The notes: generated by a model from the letters alone, not told the origin. 11,769 nucleotides of DNA from Ignavibacteria bacterium (GCA_016709315.1 JADJMZ010000009.1:1-11769), one strand, 5' to 3'; counted from the first letter of the stretch, positions 1 through 8,214 are shown. Made by a program: numbers and translations.

Positions 1-186
1 ATTTAAAGCAATTGTGCGTGCTTGCAATTTAATAAATGAATCGGAGTTCTGCTTTCCGGCTTTCTCCATGTTATTCATTGCAAGATTAGTGCCGGAAAGA
101 ATCTTCTTTAATTCTGCAAGTCCTTTGTCTTTGTATTTTGATTCAACATTGACAATTATATTTTCAGTATTTGTATTCGTTGCCAT
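1..186 (-). CDS. Tape measure protein, N-terminal 62 residues (runs off window)
   Basis: The frame opens with ATG at 186-184 and stays open to base 1, so only the N terminus is visible. The first residues are polar, then comes the segment IIVNVESKYKDKGLAELKK followed by amphipathic helix. That style (a short beta strand ending in a serine or lysine, then 'kGL.eLkk' helices) is typical of the start of tailed-phage tape measure proteins, which set tail length inside the tail tube and help DNA injection. Its start overlaps the stop of the preceding gene as TAATG, so it is translationally coupled to it. Position after tail tube and two small tail-assembly genes is where a tape measure is expected. 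The family call rests on position and style. No catalytic or hydrophobic domain is visible in this short piece. Confidence 0.6.
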   Translation of the reverse strand, partial: MATNTNTENIIVNVESKYKDKGLAELKKILSGTNLAMNNMEKAGKQNSDSFIKLQARTIALN

Positions 187-740
187 TATGCAGCGTTTTT
201 AAATTCTCTTGTAATTATATTTGCTAAAACTCTGCCGTATTTATTTGACATCTTATTGAAAAATAATTCTGATTTGCTTTTTGTCATTCCGAAAAAAGGT
301 CTTGCTCTCATGTTCGAATTACCCGATTGTAAATATCCCGCAACTTCTGCTATTGTCGGAGTGCTTTTTTGCCCTTTGTAACGTTTCCTATATTTTGTAT
401 CTGACATTGAAATAATATAATTCTTGCCTGACTTCTTTATCTTTACGCCCTTCAATAATTGTCCTGTCTCAAATAACGGTCTGCGAAATCCTTTTCTTTC
501 ATAAGTGGATTTTTTCAGATCCGAAACTTTACCGGTATATTTTACACCCGCTTAATGTTGTTTTCAATATCTGCTTTTAATCATTTCTGCTAAATCTTTT
601 TTCATTCTGACTAAAACATTTTTAACTTTACGATTTGTCTCCGGTAAGTTTTTAGGAATCATCTGTCTGTTAGTATTTTTCCCTAAACTATTTACGTTTA
701 AATATTTACCCGTTGAACTGATTTTAATTTCTAATGACAT
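186..740 (-). CDS. Phage virion morphogenesis / HK97 gp10-like tail completion protein (two frameshifts)
   Basis: The gene starts at ATG 740-738, overlapping the previous stop as TAATG, and ends with a TAA overlapping the tape measure ATG. Two compensating indels break it: one surplus A in the four-T tract (plus strand) at 575-578, and one missing base near 552-553. Repair gives about 184 residues. The N-terminal part is basic and helical, the middle contains RRPLFETGQLLKGV, and the C-terminal part contains MRARPFFGM before a terminal helix. A 'pL.dTG.L..si' motif followed by 'RPFlG' is characteristic of the Mu gpG / HK97 gp10-type morphogenesis proteins that act at the head-tail joint or tail end. 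Only residues after about base 455 form an unbroken frame (89 residues). The position just upstream of the tape measure is somewhat unusual for this family. The function is inferred from motifs. Confidence 0.6.
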
Positions 741-1431
741 TAGTCTGCGTTATTTAACATTTCAAAATACATTAATTCCCAAAAATCCAATTCAGTATAT
801 TTTCCCTCAACTTCAAATTTACATTGTCCATATGTTTTGGCTATTGTATGAATCATGTTTTCAATCGTTAAATCTTCGTGAAGTTTATTTTTCTTTGTTG
901 CCTTATCTTTGAAAGTCAAACTATTTATTACTTCTTGCGTTGCTGTTATGTATTGCTGTCTTTCTTCCTCATCGACAAAAAAAAATCACTTATTATTTGT
1001 CCTGCGAATAAGTAAAATTCATCTTCATCATAATTAAAAATAGAATAATCACCGTCAACAATAGCCGGAATTGACTTCCGCATTAACTCTTCATTGAAAA
1101 ACAGATCAAGCATTACTGATTCATTTTGTGATTCGATAAAGTTATTCAGCGTTGCGACTTCGGAATCCGTTTCATACTGCTCAATTAAGTCCTTCAGCTC
1201 TTTTTCTTTCGCTGTAAAATCCTCTTTGCGTTCTTTCATCCTGGCGATTTCAAGATTTAACTGCCTCAACTTCAATTGATACTGAAGCAGTATTTTTCTA
1301 TCAATACCCTTTGTTGATTCAAATGAAAGTCTTGCAAGTTCCTTTTTCAACGGTTGTAAAATACGCAACTGTTTCAAGTTGTTTTCTTTTACAGTGTATT
1401 CCGATCCTTTGTAGTGATAAGTTTTTGACAT
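740..1431 (-). CDS. Putative tail assembly chaperone, coiled-coil protein (one frameshift)
   Basis: ATG at 1431-1429 overlaps the stop of the 62-residue upstream gene as TAATG, and the stop TAA at 742-740 overlaps the next ATG. The first 161 residues are in one frame. A run of nine A (plus strand) at 977-985 has the wrong length, and after it the frame shifts by one and stays open to the TAATG junction, ending in acidic and aromatic residues (FWELMYFEMLNNAD). Repaired length is 230 residues. The protein is charged and helical with a coiled-coil stretch of about residues 20-95 rich in K, E and L, and no transmembrane segment. Genes between the tail tube and tape measure usually encode tail assembly chaperones, often read through a programmed frameshift, so that role is inferred from position only. 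I do not recognise a specific family. Confidence 0.5.
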
Positions 1432-1620
1432 TATTTTACAAGTTCAAATTTACCGTGTTTACTTAAATACTGAAAGAAGTTTTCATCAACTTCAATCTTA
1501 TGATCTGCCTTTGGAATTATCTCTCCGCAGTTATAATGAACTCCGTCAATTCCCCATCCGGACGGCTCAAGAACTTTTATTTTTATTGCCTTTGATACTT
1601 CTTTTTTTTTCTTCTGCCAT
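1431..1620 (-). CDS. Small conserved-looking tail-region protein, 62 residues (one frameshift)
   Basis: ATG at 1620-1618 opens MAEEKK, then a run of nine A on the coding strand (1602-1610) throws the frame. Removing one A gives an uninterrupted 62-residue protein that ends with TAA overlapping the next ATG (TAATG at 1433-1429), which strongly supports the repair. After a lysine/glutamate-rich start it reads as a compact beta domain with VLEPSGWGIDGVHYNCGEII and ends FFQYLSKHGKFELVK. Small proteins of this form, ending in 'G.fe.v', are common beside tail tube genes in phages, but their roles are poorly defined. No Shine-Dalgarno motif is visible; the leader is pure A/T. As the sequence stands the reading frame stops after 16 codons, so an ORF caller will miss it. 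Confidence 0.6.
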
Positions 1621-1648
1621 TTTAGTTTAATTTAAATTTAATAAATAT

Positions 1649-2220
1649 TTACACTTCAGCAATATACTGTTGGTCTGCTAAAGTAATTGTGATTGCAACT
1701 GTCGGGAATCCGGTCAATGTTAACAGTGCTGAAATTGTTGCTAAAAATGTTGATGTTAAAGTTTGAGCAGCATTTATTTTCAGTCCTGTAAACTCATACT
1801 TGTTATTGACACCGTCTCCAGGTCTTACAGAGTTTAACTGTGCTGTAACTTCACCAAATTTAAAATCCACTGATACTATGAATTTATATAACCTCTATAA
1901 GCAATTTCAAGATAACTTTTGTTTTACAGTGTGAGCCAATAAATTCAGTAAGTCCTTATCTTCCTGCATAAGATCCGCTGTTGTCTTGTAAGAAAGTGCT
2001 TGATACTTTCTGAACTTTTCCGTCTTCTGATTTTTTTCAGTCTTACTTGGTTCTTGTATAACTTATGAATTTGCAATAGCACCTAAATCAATTGTAGTAG
2101 TTCCTGCTGAAGGCGTTGAGAATGAAATGTTCCAGTTGAAGTTGCAACTCATTCCTGCAATACTAATTTATTACCGTCTGAAGCTCCGGGAATTGCATTT
2201 GGTTTTAATTCAATTGCCAT
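1649..2220 (-). pseudogene. Candidate tail tube protein, broken by several indels
   Basis: ATG at 2220-2218 has a clear AAGGAG ribosome site 8 bases upstream and opens MAIELKPNAIPGASDGNK. A missing A at 2167-2169 then shifts the frame into a segment containing SIAGMSCNFNWNISF and TTTIDLGAIANS. Between about 2065 and 1890 several indels follow and all three frames are open in stretches, so I cannot reconstruct the middle. From about 1910 the sequence reads SYLEIAYRGYI, and restoring one A near 1888 joins it to the final frame (FIVSVDFKFGEVTAQLNS to the stop at 1649), rich in beta-strand and small residues. Total length after repair is about 190 residues, a normal size for a tail tube. The strong ribosome site fits a high-copy protein, and the position before the chaperone-like and tape measure genes fits a tube. 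The family is inferred, not recognised. Confidence 0.45.
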
Positions 2221-3171
2221 TTATTTAACTCCTTAATTTTATTATTAAAATATTCCGCCCCGATTTCGATATCATTCTGAAGTTGAGACAGTCCATTTTG
2301 ATAAATGTTTTTTAAAATGTCTATTTGTTTTTTAATTAGTTTTACTTGTGTTTCTTTGTTTCTGTTGCTGATTGTGTTTATAAGATATTCTATAATTAAA
2401 CTCCTGCCATAGAACTGATTTGGAAATAATTTCAATGATTCAATTAAAAATCTTACAGGATCACGAAAGAAAAACCCTCTCTTAATATAAGCAGTGTACA
2501 TATTATTATAAGTCATTGCTAAATGTTCATCATTCAATCTGTCTTTCAATGCTTTCTTATAATATCGAATTGCTTTATTATTCTTTCCTCTTACTAATGC
2601 AAAGTTTCCGAGATGAAAATTTCTTACTTCATTATCGTAATCAGTCTTTATTATTCTTTCATTCCGGTCTAACTTCTTTGTTAAATCTTCCATTGACAAA
2701 GCATAGCCGGTATGTAATAAGTTTAGCATCACATCTTAAATAATTAGTCGGAGTTATGAAATGGTCTATTGTTTCATGCAGTTTGTTCCTGTAAGTAATA
2801 CCAATGTGATTCTTAAAAAGTCTTGAACTCCAAATCTTATTTGTTGAATTATTCTTTTGCAACAGTCCGTAAATATCAGCAGTCAACATATCAGCGTGAA
2901 TCTGTTTTTCAAGAACTTCATCGGAGTCAATTGTCAAGATATAGTCTCCATTTGCAAACTGTAATCCGTAGTTTCTTGCTGCAGAAAAATCTTCACACCA
3001 TTTAAAATAATGCAATTCAATACCTTCTATCTGTTTCAGGAATCCCAAATGTTCCTGAGTGCTTCCGGTATCAACTACAACTATCTGACTGCAACTTGAA
3101 CGAACTGAATCAATTGCATTAACTACATCTTTGTTATTGATTGTTATTATTACTGCTGATATTGTTTTCAT
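2205..3171 (-). CDS. SunS-like family 2 glycosyltransferase with C-terminal TPR-like repeats (one frameshift)
   Basis: This enzyme should move a sugar from a nucleotide-sugar donor to an acceptor, possibly a virion protein. The N-terminal GT-A domain (about residues 1-150) shows VIITINNK, VVVDTGST (nucleotide binding), KWCEDFSAARN, and the metal-binding DSD at residues 82-84 in ILTIDSDE, followed by LHE at 131-133. After the frame change comes HTGY, then helical repeats such as YYKKALKDRLNDEHLAMTYNN, resembling tetratricopeptide units. This order (GT2 core, LHE, H.GY, TPR tail) is that of SunS-type glycosyltransferases. The break near 2717-2727 behaves as one surplus base; repair gives 321 residues. 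The start overlaps the stop of the beta-helix gene (ATGA), and the end overlaps the tail-tube start by 16 bases, so it is co-translated with structural genes. Confidence 0.85.
2229..2234 (-). promoter_or_regulatory. Ribosome binding site of the tail tube candidate
   Basis: AAGGAG lies eight bases ahead of the ATG at 2220, inside the last codons of the glycosyltransferase. It decides the start of the broken tail gene and shows that expression is independent of the upstream stop. Confidence 0.7.
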
Positions 3172-4489
3172 GCTATTGTTAAGTTTGAATCAATTAAAAT
3201 AGTACCTGTCAAATTTACATCTGAATAATCTTCAACATTCAAAATATTTGTATCACCGTATGAAATTACATTTGTTTTTTGTCCGTATTGCGTTTCAATT
3301 ACTTTTGTATCTGCTTTTAAATGCGAGTTGAATAATCTTACTGTATGTGTTTCATCCTTGGGGATTGTATAGAACAAGAAGTCCCGTAATTCTCTGCTCT
3401 TGTATTAATTAAATTTAAATCGTAAATACTAACTGAAGTGCTTTGTAAATACAAAGTCCCGAAGTAATCTGAATCATTTGTCATTAAAGCATTGCGGATA
3501 TAGAAATAAGTATTTAGTGTATTGTCAGGATATAAAACCAAATCACCCGCTCCGTCATTGCCCATTTTTACTACATCTGTATCAAATAAATAATTTTGCG
3601 AGTCGCTGTCAAGTAAACGTCCTGTCATTGTATGCCCTTTAGAACGGACTGAAACAACTCCTGTGTGTCCATAAGCATAAATACAAGGTCTTGTTAATGT
3701 AGTATTCATTCCCTGATAACCGATATTAATAGTTGAATTTCCGTTTATATGAAACAATGGATTAGTATCAAATATATTTTCATTATTGCTGAATACTCCC
3801 AAGCCGTAAATATTACAATTTACATTATTTGTTGAAGTATGAAACAATCTTAAATTTGAACTATTTAATTCATTCCCCGCTCCCGCATTGAACCATATAT
3901 CAACTCCGTCTTTTAATATTACCGATTCAGATAACATCTTATCAACTACAATCATATTCCCTGCCGTTGCAACTGCTAAGGCACTTGTTAAAGTTGAATA
4001 ATTATCTTCATCAACATAGAGAATTGTTTTCCCTGCACTTGCAATTTCAAAGTTATTATTTTTTACAGCAAAGTCTAAATAATTTAAATGATTAGTTGCA
4101 TGAGTCGAATTTAAACAAGCTATTGAAAGTATTTCATTTGATAATTCGATTATTAAGTTAGAAGATTGAACGTAATAATTTATTACTTTGCTTAGATTAA
4201 TTACATAGTTAATTCCAAGTGTTACATCGGGAATAGTTGCAAGTTGTCTGAAGTAAAAAGAAAAGTATCTGTCTAATGCCTGTCTGCATTCAATGATTGA
4301 ATCATAAGAAATATTTTCTGATTCGGAATAAACTAAATTTAATCCGTCTTGATAAACGTAAGAATCCAATACAGCAGGAGAGTTACTTGCTGAACTCCAT
4401 ACACTTTGAATAACAGAATTAGTATTACTGCTTTCAGTATTTACTTGTTCAATTGTTGCTGATAATATTTCATTTGATACTATGTTCAT
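3168..4489 (-). CDS. Right-handed beta-helix tail spike / fibre protein (one frameshift)
   Basis: The start ATG 4489-4487 directly follows the previous TGA. Residues 1-150 are mixed helical and Ser/Asn rich, a likely virion-attachment region. From about residue 155 the sequence becomes a parallel beta-helix: GKTILYVDEDNYSTLTSAL, then MIVVDKMLSESVILKDGVDI, then Asn/Gly-rich short strands to the C terminus. The 'aGn.IvV....sEsviLkdGv.i' opening is typical of pectate-lyase-like folds in phage spikes and fibres that bind or cut surface glycans. No catalytic residues can be assigned. Near 3391-3400 one base is missing: the first frame stops at 3338, while the second continues to 3168, giving about 440 residues after repair. 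The final TGA overlaps the glycosyltransferase ATG. Whether it sits on the tail or the neck is unknown; its place ahead of the tail tube gene is unusual for a spike. Confidence 0.65.
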
Positions 4490-4855
4490 TCACGGTTCAA
4501 TGTTTATTGTAATTACATATTGTGTTAATACATTGTCAGAAGCGTCAAAAGTAAAATTGGCACCGGCACCAATACCGTTTAATCCCGATTGGATATATGT
4601 CTGTATGTTCATTGTATTATTGCCGAGTCCTGTAACCGGTATATCTACTGCGTTAGATATTGCTCCGTTATCAAACAATATTGATTTATTTTCAATTGAT
4701 ATTTTGCTTAAATCTGCGAATATATTTCCGTCAAATGTAACTGTATAATCCCCTACTCCATTTCTTAGCTTTGTTGTTACTGCATAAGCTGTATTATTAA
4801 AAATTGTCTTAACCGTCGGAGCTAAAGCTAATGTCTGATTAACAATTATTTTCAT
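4490..4855 (-). CDS. Beta-rich virion protein of unknown function, 121 residues
   Basis: The protein starts MKIIVNQTLALAP and continues as alternating beta strands with Gly, Asn, Thr and Ile (for example GVGDYTVTFDGNIFADL and MNIQTYIQSGLNGIG), ending VITINIEP. There is no transmembrane segment or known motif. It lies between a 95-residue beta protein and the beta-helix spike, and the spike ATG follows its TGA directly, so it may be a baseplate, fibre-attachment or adaptor component. The start has only a weak GGGA upstream. If the T-run (plus strand) at 4910-4917 were one base longer, the upstream gene would read straight into this one in frame, which would make the ATG at 4855 internal to a protein of about 225 residues. 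I treat it as separate but note this option. Confidence 0.55.
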   Translation of the reverse strand: MKIIVNQTLALAPTVKTIFNNTAYAVTTKLRNGVGDYTVTFDGNIFADLSKISIENKSILFDNGAISNAVDIPVTGLGNNTMNIQTYIQSGLNGIGAGANFTFDASDNVLTQYVITINIEP

Positions 4856-4878
4856 TGAAGTCCCGAAGGCAATTGCTA

Positions 4879-5166
4879 TTAAAGTCCGCCCTGCACTTCC
4901 GCCGTATGATTTTTTTTCAGTGTAAGTTGTCCGTCCGTTGATATATATAGTTTGAATAAACTAAAACCTAAAGTTGAGGAAACTGTAAACTCGAATGTTG
5001 AACTTGCACCCGTTACAGCAACGCCTTGCACTACATAAGAAGAAGTGAAAGTATTATAACGCAACTGACAATGAGTAATATTGTCGGGAGTTGATAAAGT
5101 CGGATCGTTAGCCGGTTGCTTTCTTCCGTCGTTATCTAATTTTTCAAGATTTATTATTTCTATCAT
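4879..5166 (-). CDS. Small beta-rich virion protein, 95 residues
   Basis: The start overlaps the previous stop as ATGA. The N terminus MIEIINLEKLDNDGR is followed by Thr/Ser/Val-rich strands (SYVVQGVAVTGASSTFEFTV) and LYISTDGQLTLKK, which reads like a domain repeated in fibre or decoration proteins. No catalytic motif or membrane segment is present. The C terminus passes through eight A on the coding strand (4910-4917) and ends HTAEVQGGL. Because other long A/T runs here are mis-sized, this end is suspect: one extra A would extend the frame into the following 121-residue gene. I do not recognise the family. Its place between a neck-type protein and the spike suggests a structural role. Confidence 0.5.
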   Translation of the reverse strand: MIEIINLEKLDNDGRKQPANDPTLSTPDNITHCQLRYNTFTSSYVVQGVAVTGASSTFEFTVSSTLGFSLFKLYISTDGQLTLKKNHTAEVQGGL

Positions 5167-5651
5167 ACTGAATCAGATTTTAAAATTATTGTTGAATTAT
5201 CTCTGTCGTAAATCCTTGATTCAAATTCAATCGTCGGTAAATAATATTCATCTTCAAACTTATCACCGTTTACTATCTTTATATCCGTAATGTCTATTAT
5301 GCTTAGTGCCGTTGAAATTGCTGTATCTTTGTATTGTCGATTTGCTTTTATCATTCGGAAAAATTCAGTTAAGTATTTGTCAAAGTTCTGTTTATAAATT
5401 GTATTATCTTTGTGATTAACAGCGAATATAAAATCTATTCGATTAGCTACGTTGTAAATATTCTGAACTTCTCTTGATTCAATTACTACATCTTTAATAA
5501 AACACATATAATTTATTTGAGCTTGACTGGCCGGAAGTTCTGCAAAGTCATTGTCATCCGTTGCTTTATGAATCTTCACAGTTGAATCAAGCCGTGCATT
5601 AAACTGTGTGAATAAATCCGTTAAATATGATTCTGTTAATGTTAATATCAT
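5163..5651 (-). CDS. Putative tail terminator / tail completion (neck) protein, 162 residues
   Basis: The gene overlaps its upstream neighbour as ATGA at 5651 and its downstream neighbour as ATGA at 5166. The sequence opens MILTLTESYLTDLFTQFN, has an alpha/beta layout with a strand after about residue 75 (RIDFIFAVNHKD), and ends with IYDRDNSTIILKSDSV. Size, fold style and position directly after a connector-like gene match tail terminator proteins, which cap the tail tube and join it to the head. The assignment is positional; I see no diagnostic motif. The frame is intact. Confidence 0.5.
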   Translation of the reverse strand: MILTLTESYLTDLFTQFNARLDSTVKIHKATDDNDFAELPASQAQINYMCFIKDVVIESREVQNIYNVANRIDFIFAVNHKDNTIYKQNFDKYLTEFFRMIKANRQYKDTAISTALSIIDITDIKIVNGDKFEDEYYLPTIEFESRIYDRDNSTIILKSDSV

Positions 5652-6337
5652 TTCAGCATTGTTATACTTCTCGGATTGCTTCCGAATGTATCTTCTTCGT
5701 TTATTTCATCGCCGTAATTTACAACGAACTTTGCAAATTCAGCATCGTATCTTTTTTTAAATTCATTGTACTTACTAAAATACTGGTCATCTTCTTTTTT
5801 GTAATTCTGAAAATAAATTAATCCGCCCCATTTCAAAGCATATAACGTATCATATCCGGTCTCGGTCATTAAACTTGAATAGTCAAGCGTACCGGAAGGC
5901 ACTGTAGCAGTTACCTTATACGCAGTGTATGGAACTGCCAGAGTTTGGCTTATAATACTACCTACATTTGTTGTGCCTATTGTCATTGAATTTAATTCCG
6001 TGTAATTGTCTCCGCTGTCATTAGTCCCGTATAATGTTAATGTTTTATCAACTCCGGTTAATACTTTTACATCAACTACCCATCTCAATCGTGTTAATTT
6101 ATCCTCACTTGAAATTGTTTCAGTTGTTGTTGCTGAAAGTGTAGTACCTGATTCTCTTAAACTCAAATCATTACGAATAAATAATCCTTTGTAATTTGAA
6201 TTTATAAAATCGTTTGCAACTTCAATTTCTGCAAGAACTTTTTGCTTATTGAAATTCGTTTCTCCGGTAAATAAAAGACTATCTAAGTTAGGTATATAAC
6301 CGCTCAGATAGTCTTCATCTATGTAATTCCGTATCAT
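5648..6337 (-). CDS. Putative head-tail connector with an inserted beta-sandwich-like domain, 229 residues
   Basis: The N-terminal helical part (residues 1-55, MIRNYIDEDYLSGYIPNLDSL, then AEIEVANDFINSNY) and the C-terminal helical part (about 170-229, with WGGLIYFQNYKKEDDQYF and FKKRYDAEFAKFV) together look like a gp6/gp15-type head-completion adaptor, which binds beneath the portal. Between them, about residues 65-165 form a beta-strand-rich Thr/Ser/Gly segment (WVVDVKVLTGVDKTLTLYG ... YKVTATVP) like a galactose-binding/discoidin-type sandwich. Such adaptors are usually only 90-130 residues, so the extra domain explains the length. The frame is intact, the start follows the previous TAA closely, and the end overlaps the next gene as ATGA. 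Confidence 0.55.
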   Translation of the reverse strand: MIRNYIDEDYLSGYIPNLDSLLFTGETNFNKQKVLAEIEVANDFINSNYKGLFIRNDLSLRESGTTLSATTTETISSEDKLTRLRWVVDVKVLTGVDKTLTLYGTNDSGDNYTELNSMTIGTTNVGSIISQTLAVPYTAYKVTATVPSGTLDYSSLMTETGYDTLYALKWGGLIYFQNYKKEDDQYFSKYNEFKKRYDAEFAKFVVNYGDEINEEDTFGSNPRSITMLK

Positions 6338-6342
6338 TTAAG

Positions 6343-6696
6343 TTATTTATAGAATTTTTCTTTAAATACCTTTTCCTGCTCTTTTGACAAAGTAATCACT
6401 TTTGCAATTGCCAACTGCCAAAGCTGTTTGTCTGTTAAATCTTCAAGGAATGTAACTCCTGTCCATTTCAACAGAACACCTCCGCCTCTTGCCGGATTAA
6501 CTGTCTCCTCCATTACTGAAGCGTATGAGTTTTGCTTTTCGCCTTTAAGATTAAGATCAAATCCTATATTAAATTGTCTGCCGTCTATCTTACCGGAATA
6601 TCCCGCATTAAGAACAGCATCGGTTAAATGATACTGTTCTTTTTTTACGGTTTCTTTTTTAACTTCTGTTTTTAATTCTGTTTTTTCTTTTGACAT
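6343..6696 (-). CDS. Small head/neck-region protein of unknown function, 117 residues
   Basis: The first 20 residues are strongly charged (MSKEKTELKTEVKKETVKKE), probably disordered, followed by a compact alpha/beta part with FNIGFDLNLKGE, GVLLKWTGVTFLEDLTDKQ and a C-terminal helix (KEQEKVFKEKFYK). There are no membrane segments. The leader is a short AAT repeat with no Shine-Dalgarno motif. It lies between a capsid-associated protein and the connector, so a head-completion or tail-attachment role is likely, but I recognise no family. The frame appears intact. Confidence 0.55.
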   Translation of the reverse strand: MSKEKTELKTEVKKETVKKEQYHLTDAVLNAGYSGKIDGRQFNIGFDLNLKGEKQNSYASVMEETVNPARGGGVLLKWTGVTFLEDLTDKQLWQLAIAKVITLSKEQEKVFKEKFYK

Positions 6697-6716
6697 TATT
6701 ATTATTATTTTATTAT

Positions 6717-7176
6717 TTAGTCGCCGTAAACCATGCCTACATGAATTTTGCCTGTCGGCTTTGTTCCATCCATTCTAATTGATGTTATTCTGATAGCATT
6801 AGCTCCTGGAATTAATGAAGTTGCTAATCCGAATCCCTGCAATATTTTCCCTTTACTTAATCACATCATTAACTGAAAGACTGTTGTAAAGCCCGATTGA
6901 ATCTGCCACAGTAGTCACAGCATCATCCTGACCATATCTAAATGACCATGTAGTTCTTACCCATAATGAATCATTTGTATAAGCAAATAATGCTACATTA
7001 CTCGCACCGTTCAATGGAATCCATGCACTGATAAGAGTGTCGTTAGTTGTAGTTACAGCGTCATCATAAATTACATATTTATGATAATCACCTGCACCGT
7101 ATCCAACAACTCCCAAAATAAATGCTACAATTAAAACGGCAATTATATTTTTAAATCTCATTTCTAATTTTCTCAT
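6717..7176 (-). CDS. Capsid-adjacent protein with an N-terminal signal/membrane segment (one frameshift)
   Basis: The start is ATG 7176-7174, with an alternative ATG five codons in (MRFKN). Residues 8-28 (NIIAVLIVAFILGVVGYGAG) form a single hydrophobic segment with basic residues before it: a signal or membrane anchor. The rest is beta-rich (DTLISAWIPLNGASNVALF, SLWVRTTWSFRYGQDDAVTT). The first frame stops at 6853, but with one surplus base near 6855-6866 removed it continues with GFGLATSLIPGANAIRI and GKIHVGMVYGD to TAA at 6717, just before the next gene, giving about 152 residues. The beta part resembles a head decoration or spike domain; a membrane-anchored virion protein would be unusual. 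Function unknown. Confidence 0.5.
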
Positions 7177-7187
7177 GAATTTAATTT

Positions 7188-8207
7188 TTATAAAGTATTT
7201 AATTGAACAATTCTTATTAACTTGTCATCTGCCGCTACCTTTGTCCAGTTGGCTGCTGTTGCTAACTGTGCATTAGTCGGATTTGTTGAAGTACCTGAGC
7301 CGTCATACTGAACGCCCGGAACGTGAGTTACTGCCGAATATCTCATTATTAATACATCCTGTCCGCCTGCATAAGTTGAGTTCCTGTAAAGTTCAAGGTC
7401 TGCAATTACGCCGTTTGCATTTACTCTTGTTATGTTAGCATTTGTATTCATTGCTACAGGTCTGTTTCTGAATTTGTAAATCATAGAACCGGCTGCACAG
7501 AAATATGAAGGATAAACTGAAGCTGTTGCAGTTAATTTATCCGTCATTGTCGGAGTCATTCCAAGCATCTCGCCAAGTCTTCCTGTTCTGTACATTTCAG
7601 AACCTGTTTGAAACAGTGTGTTTGTGATAATCTTGTCTCTCATTGCATCCTGATATACTTTGGAATTCAATAATGCAATTGTCAGTAAGTCCTGATTGTC
7701 TCCGGCTAACTGTTTAGCTGCAAGTATTCCCGCCGTGTCGATTGTTGCTCCTGAATATGTATTACCTGTGCTGTGTGTTGTTGCAAGTTCAACGCTGAAC
7801 ACACCTGAGAGAGTGCTTATAGCTTGTTTGTGAACTTCGTTTGCTACATACTGCCAAAGTTGCTTTGCTATCTCCGCAGTCGGATCGGCACCCGCTACAA
7901 CTTTCAGCATTTGATCTGCCCCCCATGCTTTCTCTCTCTCACACCATACGCCTATATCTTTTGAAGTACCAAGACTGTTGACAGTTGTTGTAAGTGAAGA
8001 AGTAATTGCATCAGCGTCTCCGGTTAATGTATCCCATTTCGGCATTGTAACTGTGTAACCTTTATCGTCAGGACTTATGAGAGCATCCGGTACGCTTGCC
8101 ATTGCTCCGCTTGTAAGCAGTCCCAATCTGTCTGTAAATTCACCTGCGAATATATCTTTCCAAGTTGACGAATTAAAATCAATATCGCCTAATACTGTTG
8201 AAGCCAT
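7188..8207 (-). CDS. Major capsid (coat) protein, 339 residues
   Basis: This is the protein that should assemble, in hundreds of copies, into the icosahedral head. The start ATG 8207-8205 has a good AGGAGA ribosome site 9 bases upstream. The sequence begins MASTVLGDIDFNSSTWKDI, continues with a stretch typical of the extended loop and first strands (YTVTMPKWDTLTGDADAIT, GVWCEREKAWGADQMLKVVAG), a long helix region (TAEIAKQLWQYVANEVHKQA) and a peripheral-domain style segment (LTIALLNSKVYQDAMRDKI, then PVAMNTNANITRV and VLIMRYSAV). Size, position right after a scaffold gene, and this HK97-fold pattern support the call. The frame is intact. It is not clear which coat family it belongs to. Confidence 0.85.
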   Translation of the reverse strand: MASTVLGDIDFNSSTWKDIFAGEFTDRLGLLTSGAMASVPDALISPDDKGYTVTMPKWDTLTGDADAITSSLTTTVNSLGTSKDIGVWCEREKAWGADQMLKVVAGADPTAEIAKQLWQYVANEVHKQAISTLSGVFSVELATTHSTGNTYSGATIDTAGILAAKQLAGDNQDLLTIALLNSKVYQDAMRDKIITNTLFQTGSEMYRTGRLGEMLGMTPTMTDKLTATASVYPSYFCAAGSMIYKFRNRPVAMNTNANITRVNANGVIADLELYRNSTYAGGQDVLIMRYSAVTHVPGVQYDGSGTSTNPTNAQLATAANWTKVAADDKLIRIVQLNTL

Positions 8208-8214
8208 TTATTTT

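Noticed and set aside
4482..4748. 88-residue open frame on the plus strand
   Set aside because: It is the complement of a convincing minus-strand virion gene and lacks any supporting signal.
6694..6720. ATT/AAT short tandem repeat
   Set aside because: It is four or five copies in an A/T-rich leader; no sign of function beyond an unstructured start region.
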